Assembly: GCA_024398835.1 (NCBI GenBank)
Contig: JAKSIK010000016.1
Span: forward strand, 1-57,589
DNA from: Fibrobacter sp.
GTDB taxonomy: Bacteria > Fibrobacterota > Fibrobacteria > Fibrobacterales > Fibrobacteraceae
Length of the DNA: 57,589 nt
Direction of reading: 5' to 3'
The number at the start of each line of letters is the position of its first letter. Position 1 is the first letter of the stretch. Under the pieces are notes generated by a model. The model was not told the DNA's origin and made no database searches. It worked only from the letters and a program-made list of their open reading frames with translations. Shown in pieces: positions 8,516-18,259 of this stretch. The translations under genes and the position numbers were made by a program.

Positions 8516-9655
8516 TTAGCGGTCCTTATACATGTTTTCGTAATACTTCTCGTATTCGCCACTGGTGATGTTGTCCAACCATTCCTGGTTTTCCAGATAC
8601 CATTTCACGGTTTTTTCGATGCCTTCCTCGAACTGCAAGGACGGTTCCCAGCCAAGTTCCTTTTGGAGCTTGGAGCTGTCGATGGCGTAGCGGGCGTCAT
8701 GGCCCAGGCGGTCCGTCACGTACGTGATGAGATTGAGGTCCTCTCCTTCAGCTCGCCCGAGCAAACGGTCGACGGTCTTGATGACAACCTTGATGATGTC
8801 GATGTTTTTCCATTCATTGAAACCGCCGATGTTGTAGGTTTCGGCAATTTTCCCGTTATGGAAAATGATGTCAATAGCGCGTGCGTGGTCCTCCACAAAG
8901 AGCCAGTCGCGAACATTCTCGCCCTTGCCGTAAACTGGCAGCGGCTTCTTGTGACGGATATTGTTGATGAATAGAGGTATTAATTTTTCTGGAAATTGGT
9001 AGGGCCCGTAATTGTTGGAGCAGTTGGTCACAATCGTGGGCATACCGTAGGTGTCGTGAAAAGCCCGTACGAAGTGATCGGAACCTGCTTTTGAAGCAGA
9101 ATACGGAGAATGAGGTGTATATTTCGTGGTTTCGTAGAAGAAGTCTTCGCCATAGGCCAAGTGGTGTTCGCTAGAGCTGGCCGTTGTCGTAAACGGAGGC
9201 TCGATACCTTCAGGATGAGACATTTTGAGAGCCCCATAGACTTCGTCGGTAGAAATATGGTAGAAGCGTTTGCCCTCGTACTTTTCTGGGAGGCTTTCCC
9301 AGTAGAGTTTTGCGGCTTGAAGAAGAGTCAATGTTCCCATCACGTTGGTGCGCGCGAAGGTGAAGGGATCCTTGATGCTGCGGTCTACATGGCTTTCTGC
9401 GGCAAGATGGATGATTCCATCGATTTTTTCATCCTGCATCAGTTTGTAGAAGGCATCGAAGTCGCAGATGTCCATTTTTACGAACTTGTAGTTGGGCTTT
9501 CCTTCGATGTCTTTGAGGTTGGCAAGATTTCCGGCGTATGTGAGCTTATCCAGATTGATAATCTTGTATTCAGGATACTTGTTTACAAAAAGGCGCACTA
9601 CATGGCTTCCGATAAAGCCTGCACCACCTGTAATGACGATGTTCTTCTTAGACAT
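8516..9655 (-). CDS. rfbB: dTDP-glucose 4,6-dehydratase
   Basis: An NAD-dependent short-chain dehydrogenase/reductase of 379 residues that converts dTDP-glucose to dTDP-4-keto-6-deoxyglucose. It shows the Rossmann motif TGGAGFIGS at about residues 9-17, the catalytic STDEVYG segment and YSASK (Tyr-x-x-x-Lys), and the substrate-binding NNYGPYQFPEKLIPL. It is slightly longer than the E. coli enzyme, with extra residues before the YxxxK motif. It lies 28 bases after rfbA. Confidence 0.96.
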   Translation of the reverse strand: MSKKNIVITGGAGFIGSHVVRLFVNKYPEYKIINLDKLTYAGNLANLKDIEGKPNYKFVKMDICDFDAFYKLMQDEKIDGIIHLAAESHVDRSIKDPFTFARTNVMGTLTLLQAAKLYWESLPEKYEGKRFYHISTDEVYGALKMSHPEGIEPPFTTTASSSEHHLAYGEDFFYETTKYTPHSPYSASKAGSDHFVRAFHDTYGMPTIVTNCSNNYGPYQFPEKLIPLFINNIRHKKPLPVYGKGENVRDWLFVEDHARAIDIIFHNGKIAETYNIGGFNEWKNIDIIKVVIKTVDRLLGRAEGEDLNLITYVTDRLGHDARYAIDSSKLQKELGWEPSLQFEEGIEKTVKWYLENQEWLDNITSGEYEKYYENMYKDR

Positions 9656-9683
9656 GAAATATTGACCCTCTAAATTCTAGTTC

Positions 9684-10574
9684 CTATGTATGCCTGATTT
9701 TCCCTTCGGCAACTTTACGCAAATGTTGTCCGTAGGGAGATTTTCCGTATTTGGCGGCGGATTCCAAAAGTTTTTCTTTGTCAATCCAACCGTTGACATA
9801 TGCGATTTCTTCCACGGCAGAAATTTTGATGCCCTGACGGCTTTCCACCATCCGCACAAAATCTCCTGCTTCGATGAGGCTATCCATGGTGCCTGTATCC
9901 AGCCACGCAAATCCACGACCCAGAAGTTTTACGTCCAATTCACCGCTATCGAGATAAGTCTTGTTCAGGTCCGTGATTTCCAGCTCCCCGCGGGCACTGG
10001 GCTTTTGGGCTTTTGCAAACTTGCTCACGCGGTTGTCATAGAAGTAAAGTCCTGTAATGGCGTAGTTGCTCTTGGGTTCCTTGGGCTTTTCTTCCACAGA
10101 AATGACCTTGTCATTTTCGTCAAATTCAACAACGCCGAATCGTTCTGGATCATCTACGTAATAACCGAAGACGCTGGCCCGCCCTTTTTCCTCTGCGTTT
10201 TTCACGGCACCTTTGAGAATGTCGCTGAATCCGTTTCCGTAGAAGATGTTGTCACCAAGAACCATGGCGCAACAGTCGTTACCGATAAATTCCTCGCCGA
10301 GAATGAATGCCTGGGCAAGTCCATCAGGGCTGGGCTGCACCTTATAGCTCAAATGGATTCCCATGGCGCTTCCGTCACCAAGAAGCTTCTCAAAGTTGGG
10401 CAAATCTGTGGGAGTGGAAATAATGAGAATATCCCGAATACCGGCCAACATCAAAGTGGAAAGCGGATAGTAAATCATGGGCTTGTCATAAACAGGCAAA
10501 AGCTGTTTTGACGTGACCATGGTCAGGGGGTATAAGCGTGTGCCGGAACCACCGGCGAGAACGATTCCTTTCAT
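9684..10574 (-). CDS. rfbA: Glucose-1-phosphate thymidylyltransferase
   Basis: This makes dTDP-glucose from glucose-1-phosphate and dTTP, the first step of dTDP-deoxysugar synthesis. It has the signature [11 protein letters not shown] near the N-terminus, then [16 protein letters not shown] and [12 protein letters not shown]. At 296 residues the length is standard. It is the first gene of the minus-strand operon rfbA-rfbB-rfbC-PTP-wza-manC. The promoter must lie in the short divergent gap to the helicase gene or within its 5' end. Confidence 0.97.
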   Translation of the reverse strand: MKGIVLAGGSGTRLYPLTMVTSKQLLPVYDKPMIYYPLSTLMLAGIRDILIISTPTDLPNFEKLLGDGSAMGIHLSYKVQPSPDGLAQAFILGEEFIGNDCCAMVLGDNIFYGNGFSDILKGAVKNAEEKGRASVFGYYVDDPERFGVVEFDENDKVISVEEKPKEPKSNYAITGLYFYDNRVSKFAKAQKPSARGELEITDLNKTYLDSGELDVKLLGRGFAWLDTGTMDSLIEAGDFVRMVESRQGIKISAVEEIAYVNGWIDKEKLLESAAKYGKSPYGQHLRKVAEGKIRHT

Positions 10575-10608
10575 GCCCCTAATTTACTAAAAAGAGCTAT
10601 CTTTGCCT

Positions 10609-13218
10609 ATGATGACGGAGCTGATTAAAAGGACACTTAAGGATTTTCTGCCAAAAAACGGTGAAAATGGGGCGGAAATTAGTGCCGAGGACATTTTGGA
10701 ACAGTTTATGGCCTGGGCGGAAGCTCGGGGGACAACGCTGTATCCGGCTCAGGAAGAAGCCATCTTAGAGCTTTTGGATGGGAAAAATGTCATTTTGAAT
10801 ACTCCTACGGGTTCTGGAAAATCCATGGTGGCGTTGGCGCTTCATTTTGACAGTTTGGCTCATGGTCGCCGTTCCGTCTATACATGCCCTATCAAAGCCT
10901 TGGTCAATGAAAAGTGGATGGCTCTTTGCAAGGAATTTGGAGCAGAAAATGTAGGGCTTTCTACAGGGGATGCCACTGTAAATCGGGATGCTCCAATCTT
11001 GTGCTGCACGGCGGAAATTTTATCCAACATGGCGCTATGCGAGGGCGAAAAACTTTCCATTACGGATGTAGTGATGGACGAGTTCCATTACTACTCCGAT
11101 AGAGAGCGTGGTGTTGCCTGGCAGGTGCCGGTGTTGACGCTTCCGCAAAGCCGTTTTTTACTGATGAGTGCTACGGTGGGGGCGACGGAATTTTTTGAAA
11201 AGGAAATGACGAAGCATACGGGGCGCGAATCTGTGACGGTGCGCTCCACGCAACGCCCGGTGCCCTTGGATTTCACCTACTCTGAAACGGAACTTTCCAA
11301 CACCGTGCAGAAACTGGTGAATGAAAATAAGGCGCCTGTCTACGTGGTGCATTTCACACAGGCAGCTGCGGCCATGAATGCCCAGAATTTTATGAGTCTT
11401 GACCTTTGCACCAAAGAGGAAAAAGTCAAGATTAATGAAGCCATCAAGGAAGTTCGTTTTTCAAGCCCTTATGGCCCGGATGTAAAACGCTGGCTCAAGC
11501 AGGGAATCGGGCTCCATCATGCGGGACTTTTGCCCAAGTACCGCATCCTCTGCGAAAAGCTTGCGCAGCAAGGCCTGCTGAAAGTCATTTGCGGTACGGA
11601 TACTTTAGGCGTGGGCGTGAATGTCCCGATTCGTACAGTTCTCTTCACGCAACTTTGCAAGTACAGTGGTGATAAAACTGCCATTTTGACGGCCCGAGAT
11701 TTTCACCAGATTGCAGGTCGCGCCGGGCGCAAGGGCTTTGACGACATCGGCTATGTAGTGGCCCAGGCTCCAGAGCATGTGATTGAAAACCTGAAACTGG
11801 AGGCGAAGAGTCGCCAGACGGGGAAGAAATTCCAGAAGCGGAAACCGCCAGAACACGGCTATGTTCCTTTTGACAAGGGAACATTTGAACGCTTGATTGC
11901 AGCACAGCCGGAGCCGCTGACCTCTAGTTTTCAGGTAAGTCATGGAATGCTTTTGAACATTCTCAGTCGTGAAACTGATGGATGCCGCGCCATGCGGAAT
12001 CTGCTGAAGGACTGCCACGAAAGTGCGGCTAGCAAAAAGCAGCTGATGCATCGCTCGTTCCAGCTTTTCCGCAGTCTAGTTGAAAAGCATATCATTGAGT
12101 TCGTGACACCTGTGGCGCCTGGGTATGCCAAGGTTCGCGTGAACATGAATCTGCAGGATGATTTTTCCATGAATCAGCCGCTGTCGTTGTACCTTTTGGA
12201 TACGCTCCCGAAGCTAGACAAGGACAGTCCGGAGTATGCGCTGGATGTGATTACGCTGTGCGAATCCATTCTGGAAAATCCGGAGGCGATTCTCCGGGTG
12301 CAGCAGAACAAGGCCCGCAACGCCCGCATGGACGAACTGAAGGCCCAAGGGATGGAATTCAACCAGCGGGTGGAAGAGGTGGAGAAGGTGGAATACCCGA
12401 AACCTCTCCGGGATTTCATTTATGATACCTTCAACGCTTTTGCGGAAAATCACCCGTGGGTCGATACCAACATTGAGCCCAAATCCATAGCCCGAGAGAT
12501 GTTTGAAAATTTCAGCACTTTCAGTAGCTATGTGAAGCAGTATAATTTGCAGCGCATGGAGGCCATCCTTTTGCGGCATTTGAATGGCGTCTATAAGGTT
12601 TTGAGCCAGACGGTTCCCGATGGGTTCAAGAATGAGGAATTGTGGGACATGGAGGATTATTTGGGTGAGATGATTCGCCGTACGGATTCCAGCCTGCTGG
12701 AAGAGTGGGAGAAGATGGCTCATCCGGAGGATTATCAAAAGCGTTTGGAAGCAGGAATTGCCGAGGAAGAGGCAGAGAAGGCTTTTGGCGCTGACAAGGC
12801 GGCTGCAGACATTACCTACGACAAAAAGCGGTTCCTCAACATGGTGCGTCAGCGAATCTTCCAGATTATGGGTGGGTTAGCGAAACAAGATTTCTCGGGC
12901 GTGTTGGACACTTTGGCAGAAGACCTTGCCGAGGGCGAACTTTTGGCCGATGCCACCGGCATTCCGTGGACGGAAAAGCGCCTGCTGGAAATCATGGCTG
13001 CCTATACCGCAGAGCATCACAAGTTCCGTTTGGATGTAGAGGGCCGTGCTCTGGCGCATACCCTTGTGACTTATGAGGGCAATGTGATGCACATCCAGCA
13101 GATGCTTCAGGATGATGAGGATTTCAACGACTGGAGCATTGATTTCGAAGCTTCGCTTGACGATTCTCGGGTGGCAGGAATGCCTCTCCTCAAAATGACA
13201 AGAATCGGGGAAACTTAA
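10609..13218 (+). CDS. Ski2-like DEAD/DEAH-box helicase with C-terminal DUF3516-type region
   Basis: An 869-residue superfamily 2 helicase. Walker A is NTPTGSGKS near residues 64-72, motif II is DEFH near residue 155, motif III is LMSATVG, and the C-terminal RecA domain has [22 protein letters not shown] and the Q-x-x-GRAGR box ([11 protein letters not shown]). The long C-terminal part, starting near [15 protein letters not shown], fits the DUF3516 type found in stand-alone bacterial Ski2-like helicases. A role in RNA or DNA unwinding is likely; the exact substrate is unknown. ATG 10609 is chosen over an upstream TTG. It is divergent from rfbA and convergent with the lipoprotein gene at 13229. 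Confidence 0.88.
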   Translation: MMTELIKRTLKDFLPKNGENGAEISAEDILEQFMAWAEARGTTLYPAQEEAILELLDGKNVILNTPTGSGKSMVALALHFDSLAHGRRSVYTCPIKALVNEKWMALCKEFGAENVGLSTGDATVNRDAPILCCTAEILSNMALCEGEKLSITDVVMDEFHYYSDRERGVAWQVPVLTLPQSRFLLMSATVGATEFFEKEMTKHTGRESVTVRSTQRPVPLDFTYSETELSNTVQKLVNENKAPVYVVHFTQAAAAMNAQNFMSLDLCTKEEKVKINEAIKEVRFSSPYGPDVKRWLKQGIGLHHAGLLPKYRILCEKLAQQGLLKVICGTDTLGVGVNVPIRTVLFTQLCKYSGDKTAILTARDFHQIAGRAGRKGFDDIGYVVAQAPEHVIENLKLEAKSRQTGKKFQKRKPPEHGYVPFDKGTFERLIAAQPEPLTSSFQVSHGMLLNILSRETDGCRAMRNLLKDCHESAASKKQLMHRSFQLFRSLVEKHIIEFVTPVAPGYAKVRVNMNLQDDFSMNQPLSLYLLDTLPKLDKDSPEYALDVITLCESILENPEAILRVQQNKARNARMDELKAQGMEFNQRVEEVEKVEYPKPLRDFIYDTFNAFAENHPWVDTNIEPKSIAREMFENFSTFSSYVKQYNLQRMEAILLRHLNGVYKVLSQTVPDGFKNEELWDMEDYLGEMIRRTDSSLLEEWEKMAHPEDYQKRLEAGIAEEEAEKAFGADKAAADITYDKKRFLNMVRQRIFQIMGGLAKQDFSGVLDTLAEDLAEGELLADATGIPWTEKRLLEIMAAYTAEHHKFRLDVEGRALAHTLVTYEGNVMHIQQMLQDDEDFNDWSIDFEASLDDSRVAGMPLLKMTRIGET

Positions 13219-13223
13219 ATTCC

Positions 13224-13256
13224 CGTTTCTAGTTGATATTAGTACAACTAGAAACG
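13224..13256. repeat. Perfect 12-bp inverted repeat at the convergent 3' ends
   Basis: CGTTTCTAGTTG (13224-13235) and CAACTAGAAACG (13245-13256) are exact reverse complements around a 9-base loop. The minus-strand lipoprotein stop codon (13229-13231) lies inside the stem. There is no T run on either strand, so it is not a canonical intrinsic terminator; it may protect mRNA ends. Confidence 0.7.
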
Positions 13257-14623
13257 TATATCTCCTTGATAGAGCAACCTTCAGAAACCTCTATAGAAAG
13301 CGTACTGGCAGATGTAGACAAAATATTTGAGTACTTGGAGGTGCAAGAAGTGCTTTCTATGCCGTTAATGGTGTAAGTTCCTGTTCCGGATGCACTATAG
13401 ATATAAGCTATAGCGCAATTTTTCCCCAAATCAATGGTATAGCAACCTCCACTTAATGTAGTGAGGATATCTTTATAGGAACTGGTCCCAAGGGAAACAG
13501 ATATTTCTTCGCAAAGAGGATCGTTGCTGTCGTCAACTTTTACTGGATTGCAGGTGAGTTTCAAGGAATCTTGATCTTCATTGGAAACAGTTACGGTTGG
13601 TGCATAGCTTTGGATTCTTTCTGTGAATGTCTGTGTAAGGGTCATTTCGGTATTTTCAGGATCGTCATCCCAAGTGTAACTGAAACCGGTACTTTCATCG
13701 GAATTGGTGCATCCGGAGACGGTCCATGTCACGGTGGCGGAGCCCTCTTCTGCCAAGTCTGCCTTAGTGACATTAGGTTTGCAGGTGCAATCAGAAATGG
13801 TTGCGCCAGTCACCTTTACGGGCTTCGTGCAATTGACAGTATTTTCGGAAGATGTCCCCTTATTGATAGTTACGGATGCACTGAATGTCCCGCCTTTTTC
13901 ATAAGTCACTTTCGGCGTTTCTTTTGTACTTGTTGCAGGAGACGCACCCTCAAATATCCAATCATAAGTGCTAACCGTTCCACCATCTATGCGAATGAAA
14001 TGCCACGTCGTAGAGTCGTTTTTTACAATTGCTGATGGAACTGCCGTGCAAACCCCTTGAATCGGACCGGTTTCTTCAACTGCTACACTGGAAGAGCTCT
14101 CTTGAATAGAAGAAGACGAAATTGTAGAACTTGAAGAAGTTTTACTGTTGCTGGACTTATCTTTTGAGTCATCCGCATCTTTTTCCGAAGAACTAGAACT
14201 ATCTTCATCATCATTTTTCTTGGAATCGCTGGATTTTTCGTTCAATTCTTCCCATGTACCGTCGTGGCATAGAACGATTGATTTTGTTTGAGCTATATAT
14301 CTCTGTTCTCCTTCCCGTTTTTTTGTACAGGCCAGTAAATCGTCTTCAGTTTCCACGGAATCAATATCGCTCGGCTCGTTATCATCGTCTTCTTCCTTCA
14401 GTTCAATCCACTGACCATCTTTGCAGATGTAGGTGGAATCGACCTCTTGAAGCAAAGCGGTTTTCCCTTCCCGACTTTTAACACATGCAGGGAGATCATC
14501 TAGTATGTCTACTACAAAATCAGTCTTGGGCTGGTTTTCGTCTGGGGCGGTAGAACTATCGTCGTCGTTTCCGCATCCGATGAGCAATGCTATTGCTATG
14601 CAGCTTATGAATTCTTTTCTCAT
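13229..14623 (-). CDS. Modular surface lipoprotein (Cys-module, Ser linker, PKD-like domains)
   Basis: A 464-residue lipoprotein with lipobox LLIGC (Cys17). Two copies of a short cysteine module follow (DDLPACVKSREG ... ICKDGQW and DDLLACTKKREG ... LCHDGTW, about residues 42-130). An acidic and serine-rich linker runs from about 135 to 182. Then come PKD-like Ig domains with the DCTC motif and a C-terminal beta-rich domain of about 90 residues with several cysteines. It shares its parts with the array at 38-53 kb but has its own C-terminal domain. It is 30 bases downstream of the fibro-slime gene and probably co-transcribed with it. It is probably a surface-exposed adhesion or binding protein; the ligand is unknown. 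Confidence 0.8.
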   Translation of the reverse strand: MRKEFISCIAIALLIGCGNDDDSSTAPDENQPKTDFVVDILDDLPACVKSREGKTALLQEVDSTYICKDGQWIELKEEDDDNEPSDIDSVETEDDLLACTKKREGEQRYIAQTKSIVLCHDGTWEELNEKSSDSKKNDDEDSSSSSEKDADDSKDKSSNSKTSSSSTISSSSIQESSSSVAVEETGPIQGVCTAVPSAIVKNDSTTWHFIRIDGGTVSTYDWIFEGASPATSTKETPKVTYEKGGTFSASVTINKGTSSENTVNCTKPVKVTGATISDCTCKPNVTKADLAEEGSATVTWTVSGCTNSDESTGFSYTWDDDPENTEMTLTQTFTERIQSYAPTVTVSNEDQDSLKLTCNPVKVDDSNDPLCEEISVSLGTSSYKDILTTLSGGCYTIDLGKNCAIAYIYSASGTGTYTINGIESTSCTSKYSNILSTSASTLSIEVSEGCSIKEIYVSSCTNIN

Positions 14624-14653
14624 ATTTTTATTCCTAGTGCAAAAGTTGATGTG

Positions 14654-17020
14654 CTATTTTATGCGGACGGTTTTTACCCCATTCCCTGTCCGAACAATGT
14701 ACAGCCCAGGATTTTGAACGGTGATAGAAGCGTTTTTCTTGGGGGATAGCATTCTATAAAGTGTGTGACCTTGAACATCCATAATGCTGATGAAGGCCTC
14801 GGCTTCGCTAGAAATGCTTATGGTCCTACCATTGGTTGACACTGTGAATTTAGCCATTGAAATTTCAGGGATGGTTTCCTTCTTTGAAGAGGAGGATGAC
14901 TCGTTTTCATCGTCCCCTACATCGTCGTCTTTATCATCACGGTCAACTTCTGAAGCGGATGATGTTGGCTTTGGAGAGGAACTTGATAGGAATATGTCTT
15001 CTTCATCAACAAGAATATCTTGATTTTGAATTTTACATCCGTGTAAGTATTGTTTTGCTTCTTTCTGCGTCAGGTAGATGTTTGTCTTGATGGTCATGTT
15101 GCTCATGGTGGTGCGGCGATCGCAGAAGAAGAAGTCAAAATTGTATGTGGAATCTTCTTGCAAGAAATTTTCTCCAAAGGTAGTATTCAAATTCTTTAAG
15201 TCCACAAAGCCTGGAGCCGCCAGATGGGCACCGCCGAGGTCTACTACAAGTTTATTGTTGATGAATACCCAGATGTCGTCATCGCCCATGACGGTGAATG
15301 TCTGGCCTTCATGGTATTTGAATGTGGCATGAGACTCAAAGCAGAATTGCTGATTGCGTTCCGATGTCCAACGAGAGGCTCCCCAACTCCAAATTGCCGG
15401 ACTATCGCCATTACTAAACATTCCTCGGCAGTCTCTTCCGCCAAACCATCCAGCCGTATTGCAGTATTTTTCGTATCCGTCTTGTGTTAAGCTGTGGGGA
15501 ACAGGGCCTTGGGCGAGCCTTTTTGTCCTACATATCTCGCAAGGTTCGGAAAGTATGTCGTCATCCGTCGTATTTTCGACGGGAGCAAATCCCCCAACTG
15601 TTGTGCCATTTATAGCCATATCAGAATTGTATCCCCATCTTCCGCCATCATTTAAGTTTTTAAACTCAAAACTATAACAGGAAACTTCATTTACATCTTG
15701 AACAAAATTGAAAAGGGAGTTGAAATTATTTTCAGTACCAGCACACAAAGTAGCGGCTGAATCTCCTGCATTGAAAACAGGTTTATGTGTCTTGGGGTTT
15801 AAGGATTCTTTTACAATACCTTGGCGTACCCCAGTGCAGGCGCCAAAGCCGGAAGTCATTCCATCAGAAGAAAACAATGGATTTAAGGTTTCGTCGGAGT
15901 CATAGATGACTCCTGTGAAATAATAGCTACAACTGATATCTTTCTCGGGTTTGGTTAATGTCCATTCTACACCATTGAAAGGCACAAAGAATACCTCGCC
16001 GTTTTCGCTTTTTTCAATTTCCTTGAGGAGATTGAATGGGACATCTGAAAGGAGGTTTTTCCCAAAATGGGCTTTTTTGTCTGTGGAGTAAATACGTGCT
16101 TTGGAAAAATCATTGCTCAGTTGAAGGTTTACCTTGTACCATCCGCAAGTACCGGTTTCGCTTTCCATGGGAATCAGTGTTTTTCCATCATCTAAGCTCA
16201 ATGCGGGGAGGCGCCCGAACCATTCCTCGGTGTTGGGGATAAGTACATGGAATGTTCCTGATTGACAATATCCATTGGTGTGGGGGTCAGTATAAGAAAT
16301 AAGGTCTTTTTCGGGGGAGTAAAATACGGTATCTTTTCCTTCTGCAAATAAGGCATCTAAAAACAGCTTGTCTACACCCAGTTTTTGGGTTGTATCTTCC
16401 AAAGCGACGATGACGGCCTCTTCTGGGACATTGAAATCTGACCATATTATTGAATACCAACCGCAACGGTTGGGGACAGGGTGCATAACCTGGCTGGTGG
16501 TTCCGTCATTACTGCTTATCACGGGGGTACTGAAGCGCCAATCTTCGCTACTTGGAACTTGAACATAGAAATAACGAGCTTTTGCGGGAATGCTTCCGAT
16601 ATATGTGGATCCCGGATTTTCAGGGTCTTCTTGAACATAGACGCTCTTTCTTTCGCCTGGGCAGGGAATGTTTCCTGTGTTGCCTGTGTTATGACTCCCA
16701 TTGCCATTCCAGATAGCAGGGTTAATAATGCCGGTGCAATTGAAAGTGCAATTGGCAGCTCCCAAACTAAAGGAGGTGTAGTTCCAACCAGAACCCCTGA
16801 CGTCGGTTAAGTCTATTACATAGTAGCCGTCGTCAAAAGTAGTTATTGGCGTTGCATTCATTTCAAATATCACGTAGGCATTTGCCCAGTTTGCAGGTGG
16901 CTTGAAATATAGAGTTCCGCTACATGCTGCATTGGCATTCCCTAAAAAACAGGCAATCAGAAAAAAAGTCAAAGCTAACATTTTGCTTGTTGTAGCCTGT
17001 TCTGTATTGAAAATATTCAT
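14654..17020 (-). CDS. Fibro-slime domain surface protein with C-terminal sorting-like tail
   Basis: A 788-residue exported protein whose signal peptide has a hydrophobic core at about residues 13-32 ending ANAAC. The N-terminal half holds repeated carbohydrate-module-like segments with the pattern FYVQVP..EDW....P..S.DDG and G.C.WY. The C-terminal half carries the fibro-slime domain, with a PA14-like core that includes FTVMGDDDIWVFINNKLVVD, DLGGAHLA and YNFDFFFCDRRTT. After an acidic/Ser linker, the last 65 or so residues (SIMDVQGHTLYRM then GLYIVRTGNGVKTVRIK) resemble a type IX secretion sorting domain. Fibro-slime proteins of Fibrobacter have been linked to cellulose adhesion; that role here is inference. 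Confidence 0.85.
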   Translation of the reverse strand: MNIFNTEQATTSKMLALTFFLIACFLGNANAACSGTLYFKPPANWANAYVIFEMNATPITTFDDGYYVIDLTDVRGSGWNYTSFSLGAANCTFNCTGIINPAIWNGNGSHNTGNTGNIPCPGERKSVYVQEDPENPGSTYIGSIPAKARYFYVQVPSSEDWRFSTPVISSNDGTTSQVMHPVPNRCGWYSIIWSDFNVPEEAVIVALEDTTQKLGVDKLFLDALFAEGKDTVFYSPEKDLISYTDPHTNGYCQSGTFHVLIPNTEEWFGRLPALSLDDGKTLIPMESETGTCGWYKVNLQLSNDFSKARIYSTDKKAHFGKNLLSDVPFNLLKEIEKSENGEVFFVPFNGVEWTLTKPEKDISCSYYFTGVIYDSDETLNPLFSSDGMTSGFGACTGVRQGIVKESLNPKTHKPVFNAGDSAATLCAGTENNFNSLFNFVQDVNEVSCYSFEFKNLNDGGRWGYNSDMAINGTTVGGFAPVENTTDDDILSEPCEICRTKRLAQGPVPHSLTQDGYEKYCNTAGWFGGRDCRGMFSNGDSPAIWSWGASRWTSERNQQFCFESHATFKYHEGQTFTVMGDDDIWVFINNKLVVDLGGAHLAAPGFVDLKNLNTTFGENFLQEDSTYNFDFFFCDRRTTMSNMTIKTNIYLTQKEAKQYLHGCKIQNQDILVDEEDIFLSSSSPKPTSSASEVDRDDKDDDVGDDENESSSSSKKETIPEISMAKFTVSTNGRTISISSEAEAFISIMDVQGHTLYRMLSPKKNASITVQNPGLYIVRTGNGVKTVRIK

Positions 17021-17172
17021 ACTTCACCTCGGGGATAATCATTTGTTCAATGATATTCACTTTGTAAACTTACATTTTTTTACAAAAAGCGTGGATGGAG
17101 GGTTTCTTTGAGAACCATATTACCCAAAAAGTTGCTAAAAGTGGCTGAAAATTGTTATATACATATCATAAT

Positions 17173-18144
17173 ATGCAGAACTATCGTCGTATCTATGTCT
17201 TGGGCTCGGGCTTCAGTAAGTCTTTTTTGCCCAGCCTTCCGACCCTCCGAGATTTGAACTCCTATATTCCCGGGAAAATTCCTTCGCAGTTCCCCCATTT
17301 GCAGGAATACTGCCGGCATTTTCTCGCTATTTGTAATGGTCAGGATGAGTACCTGAATATTGAGACTCTTGCGACGGCGATTCTTTCCACGCAGATTTTC
17401 CCGGGAGAGAAGGAACGGCTCTATCAGGAAAATTTGCGGTTTGAGCTTTTGCGGTTTATTGCTTCTGTGATTCGCAGGGAAGATCCACTGGAACCATCTG
17501 CAGCAGAAGTACTTGGCCGCTTCATCAAGGCTTGCGCTAACGATTGCGGGGATGCTCGGCGAGAAACGCTTCTTCTCTCCTTCAATTATGATGCCTTGAT
17601 AGAACGAGCTATCGCCATGAAGCCAGAACTATCTTCCAAGATTTCGGTGGATTACGGCGTCCATATTGAGCCTGCGGACCGCTCCGCTGAAAAAACAAAT
17701 TGCGAACAAACTATCGACTTGATAAAACTTCATGGATCCTTGAATTGGTTCCCTTTGAAGGGTGTGAGCGACGAATTGGATTTGAAGAACGTGTGCCAGG
17801 TGGAAACTACGGACAGGAGCTTCCCCATTTACGAGGAAGATACGCCCATTTTTATTCCTATGGCTCATGCCAAAGAATCCTTTTTGCGGGGGAGTCTGTT
17901 CAACCTGCTTTGGGCGAAGGCGGATTATTACTTGAAAAATGCAGAGGAAATCCATTTTTTGGGTTATGGGTTCCCCAAAACGGACATCAACAATCTGGAG
18001 TTCTTGCTGAAACACCGCGACCGGATTGCGAATGTGGTTGTGTTTGAAAATGAGGACCACCCGGATTTAAAGCGGCTTCGCCGGTTGCTAGGTAAATGCG
18101 TTATTAGCCGCGATGCTAAAGACTATTTGAGCCGGGTTTTCTGA
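17173..18144 (+). CDS. SIR2-like domain protein
   Basis: A 323-residue protein started at ATG 17173; the frame is open to a TTG at 17152. A Rossmann-type nucleotide loop LGSGFSKSF lies at residues 10-18, followed by LSFNYDALIERA, IKLHGSLNWF and FLGYGFPKTDINN, the pattern of SIR2-like NAD-binding proteins. There is no second domain and no partner gene. Proteins with this domain include anti-phage NADases and uncharacterised solitary ones. Neither a classic zinc-ribbon deacetylase nor any substrate can be assigned. It sits between the fibro-slime gene (divergent) and the TonB receptor. Confidence 0.75.
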   Translation: MQNYRRIYVLGSGFSKSFLPSLPTLRDLNSYIPGKIPSQFPHLQEYCRHFLAICNGQDEYLNIETLATAILSTQIFPGEKERLYQENLRFELLRFIASVIRREDPLEPSAAEVLGRFIKACANDCGDARRETLLLSFNYDALIERAIAMKPELSSKISVDYGVHIEPADRSAEKTNCEQTIDLIKLHGSLNWFPLKGVSDELDLKNVCQVETTDRSFPIYEEDTPIFIPMAHAKESFLRGSLFNLLWAKADYYLKNAEEIHFLGYGFPKTDINNLEFLLKHRDRIANVVVFENEDHPDLKRLRRLLGKCVISRDAKDYLSRVF

Positions 18145-18259
18145 TTTTTTTTGATTTTTCAAAATCTGAAAAGGGTGAGTGACACTTTCCCTTTGTTTAG
18201 GTGTTTTAAGGGCAAAGGCAAAAAAAGGAAAAAACTAAATTTGTACTCAATTTTTGCTA

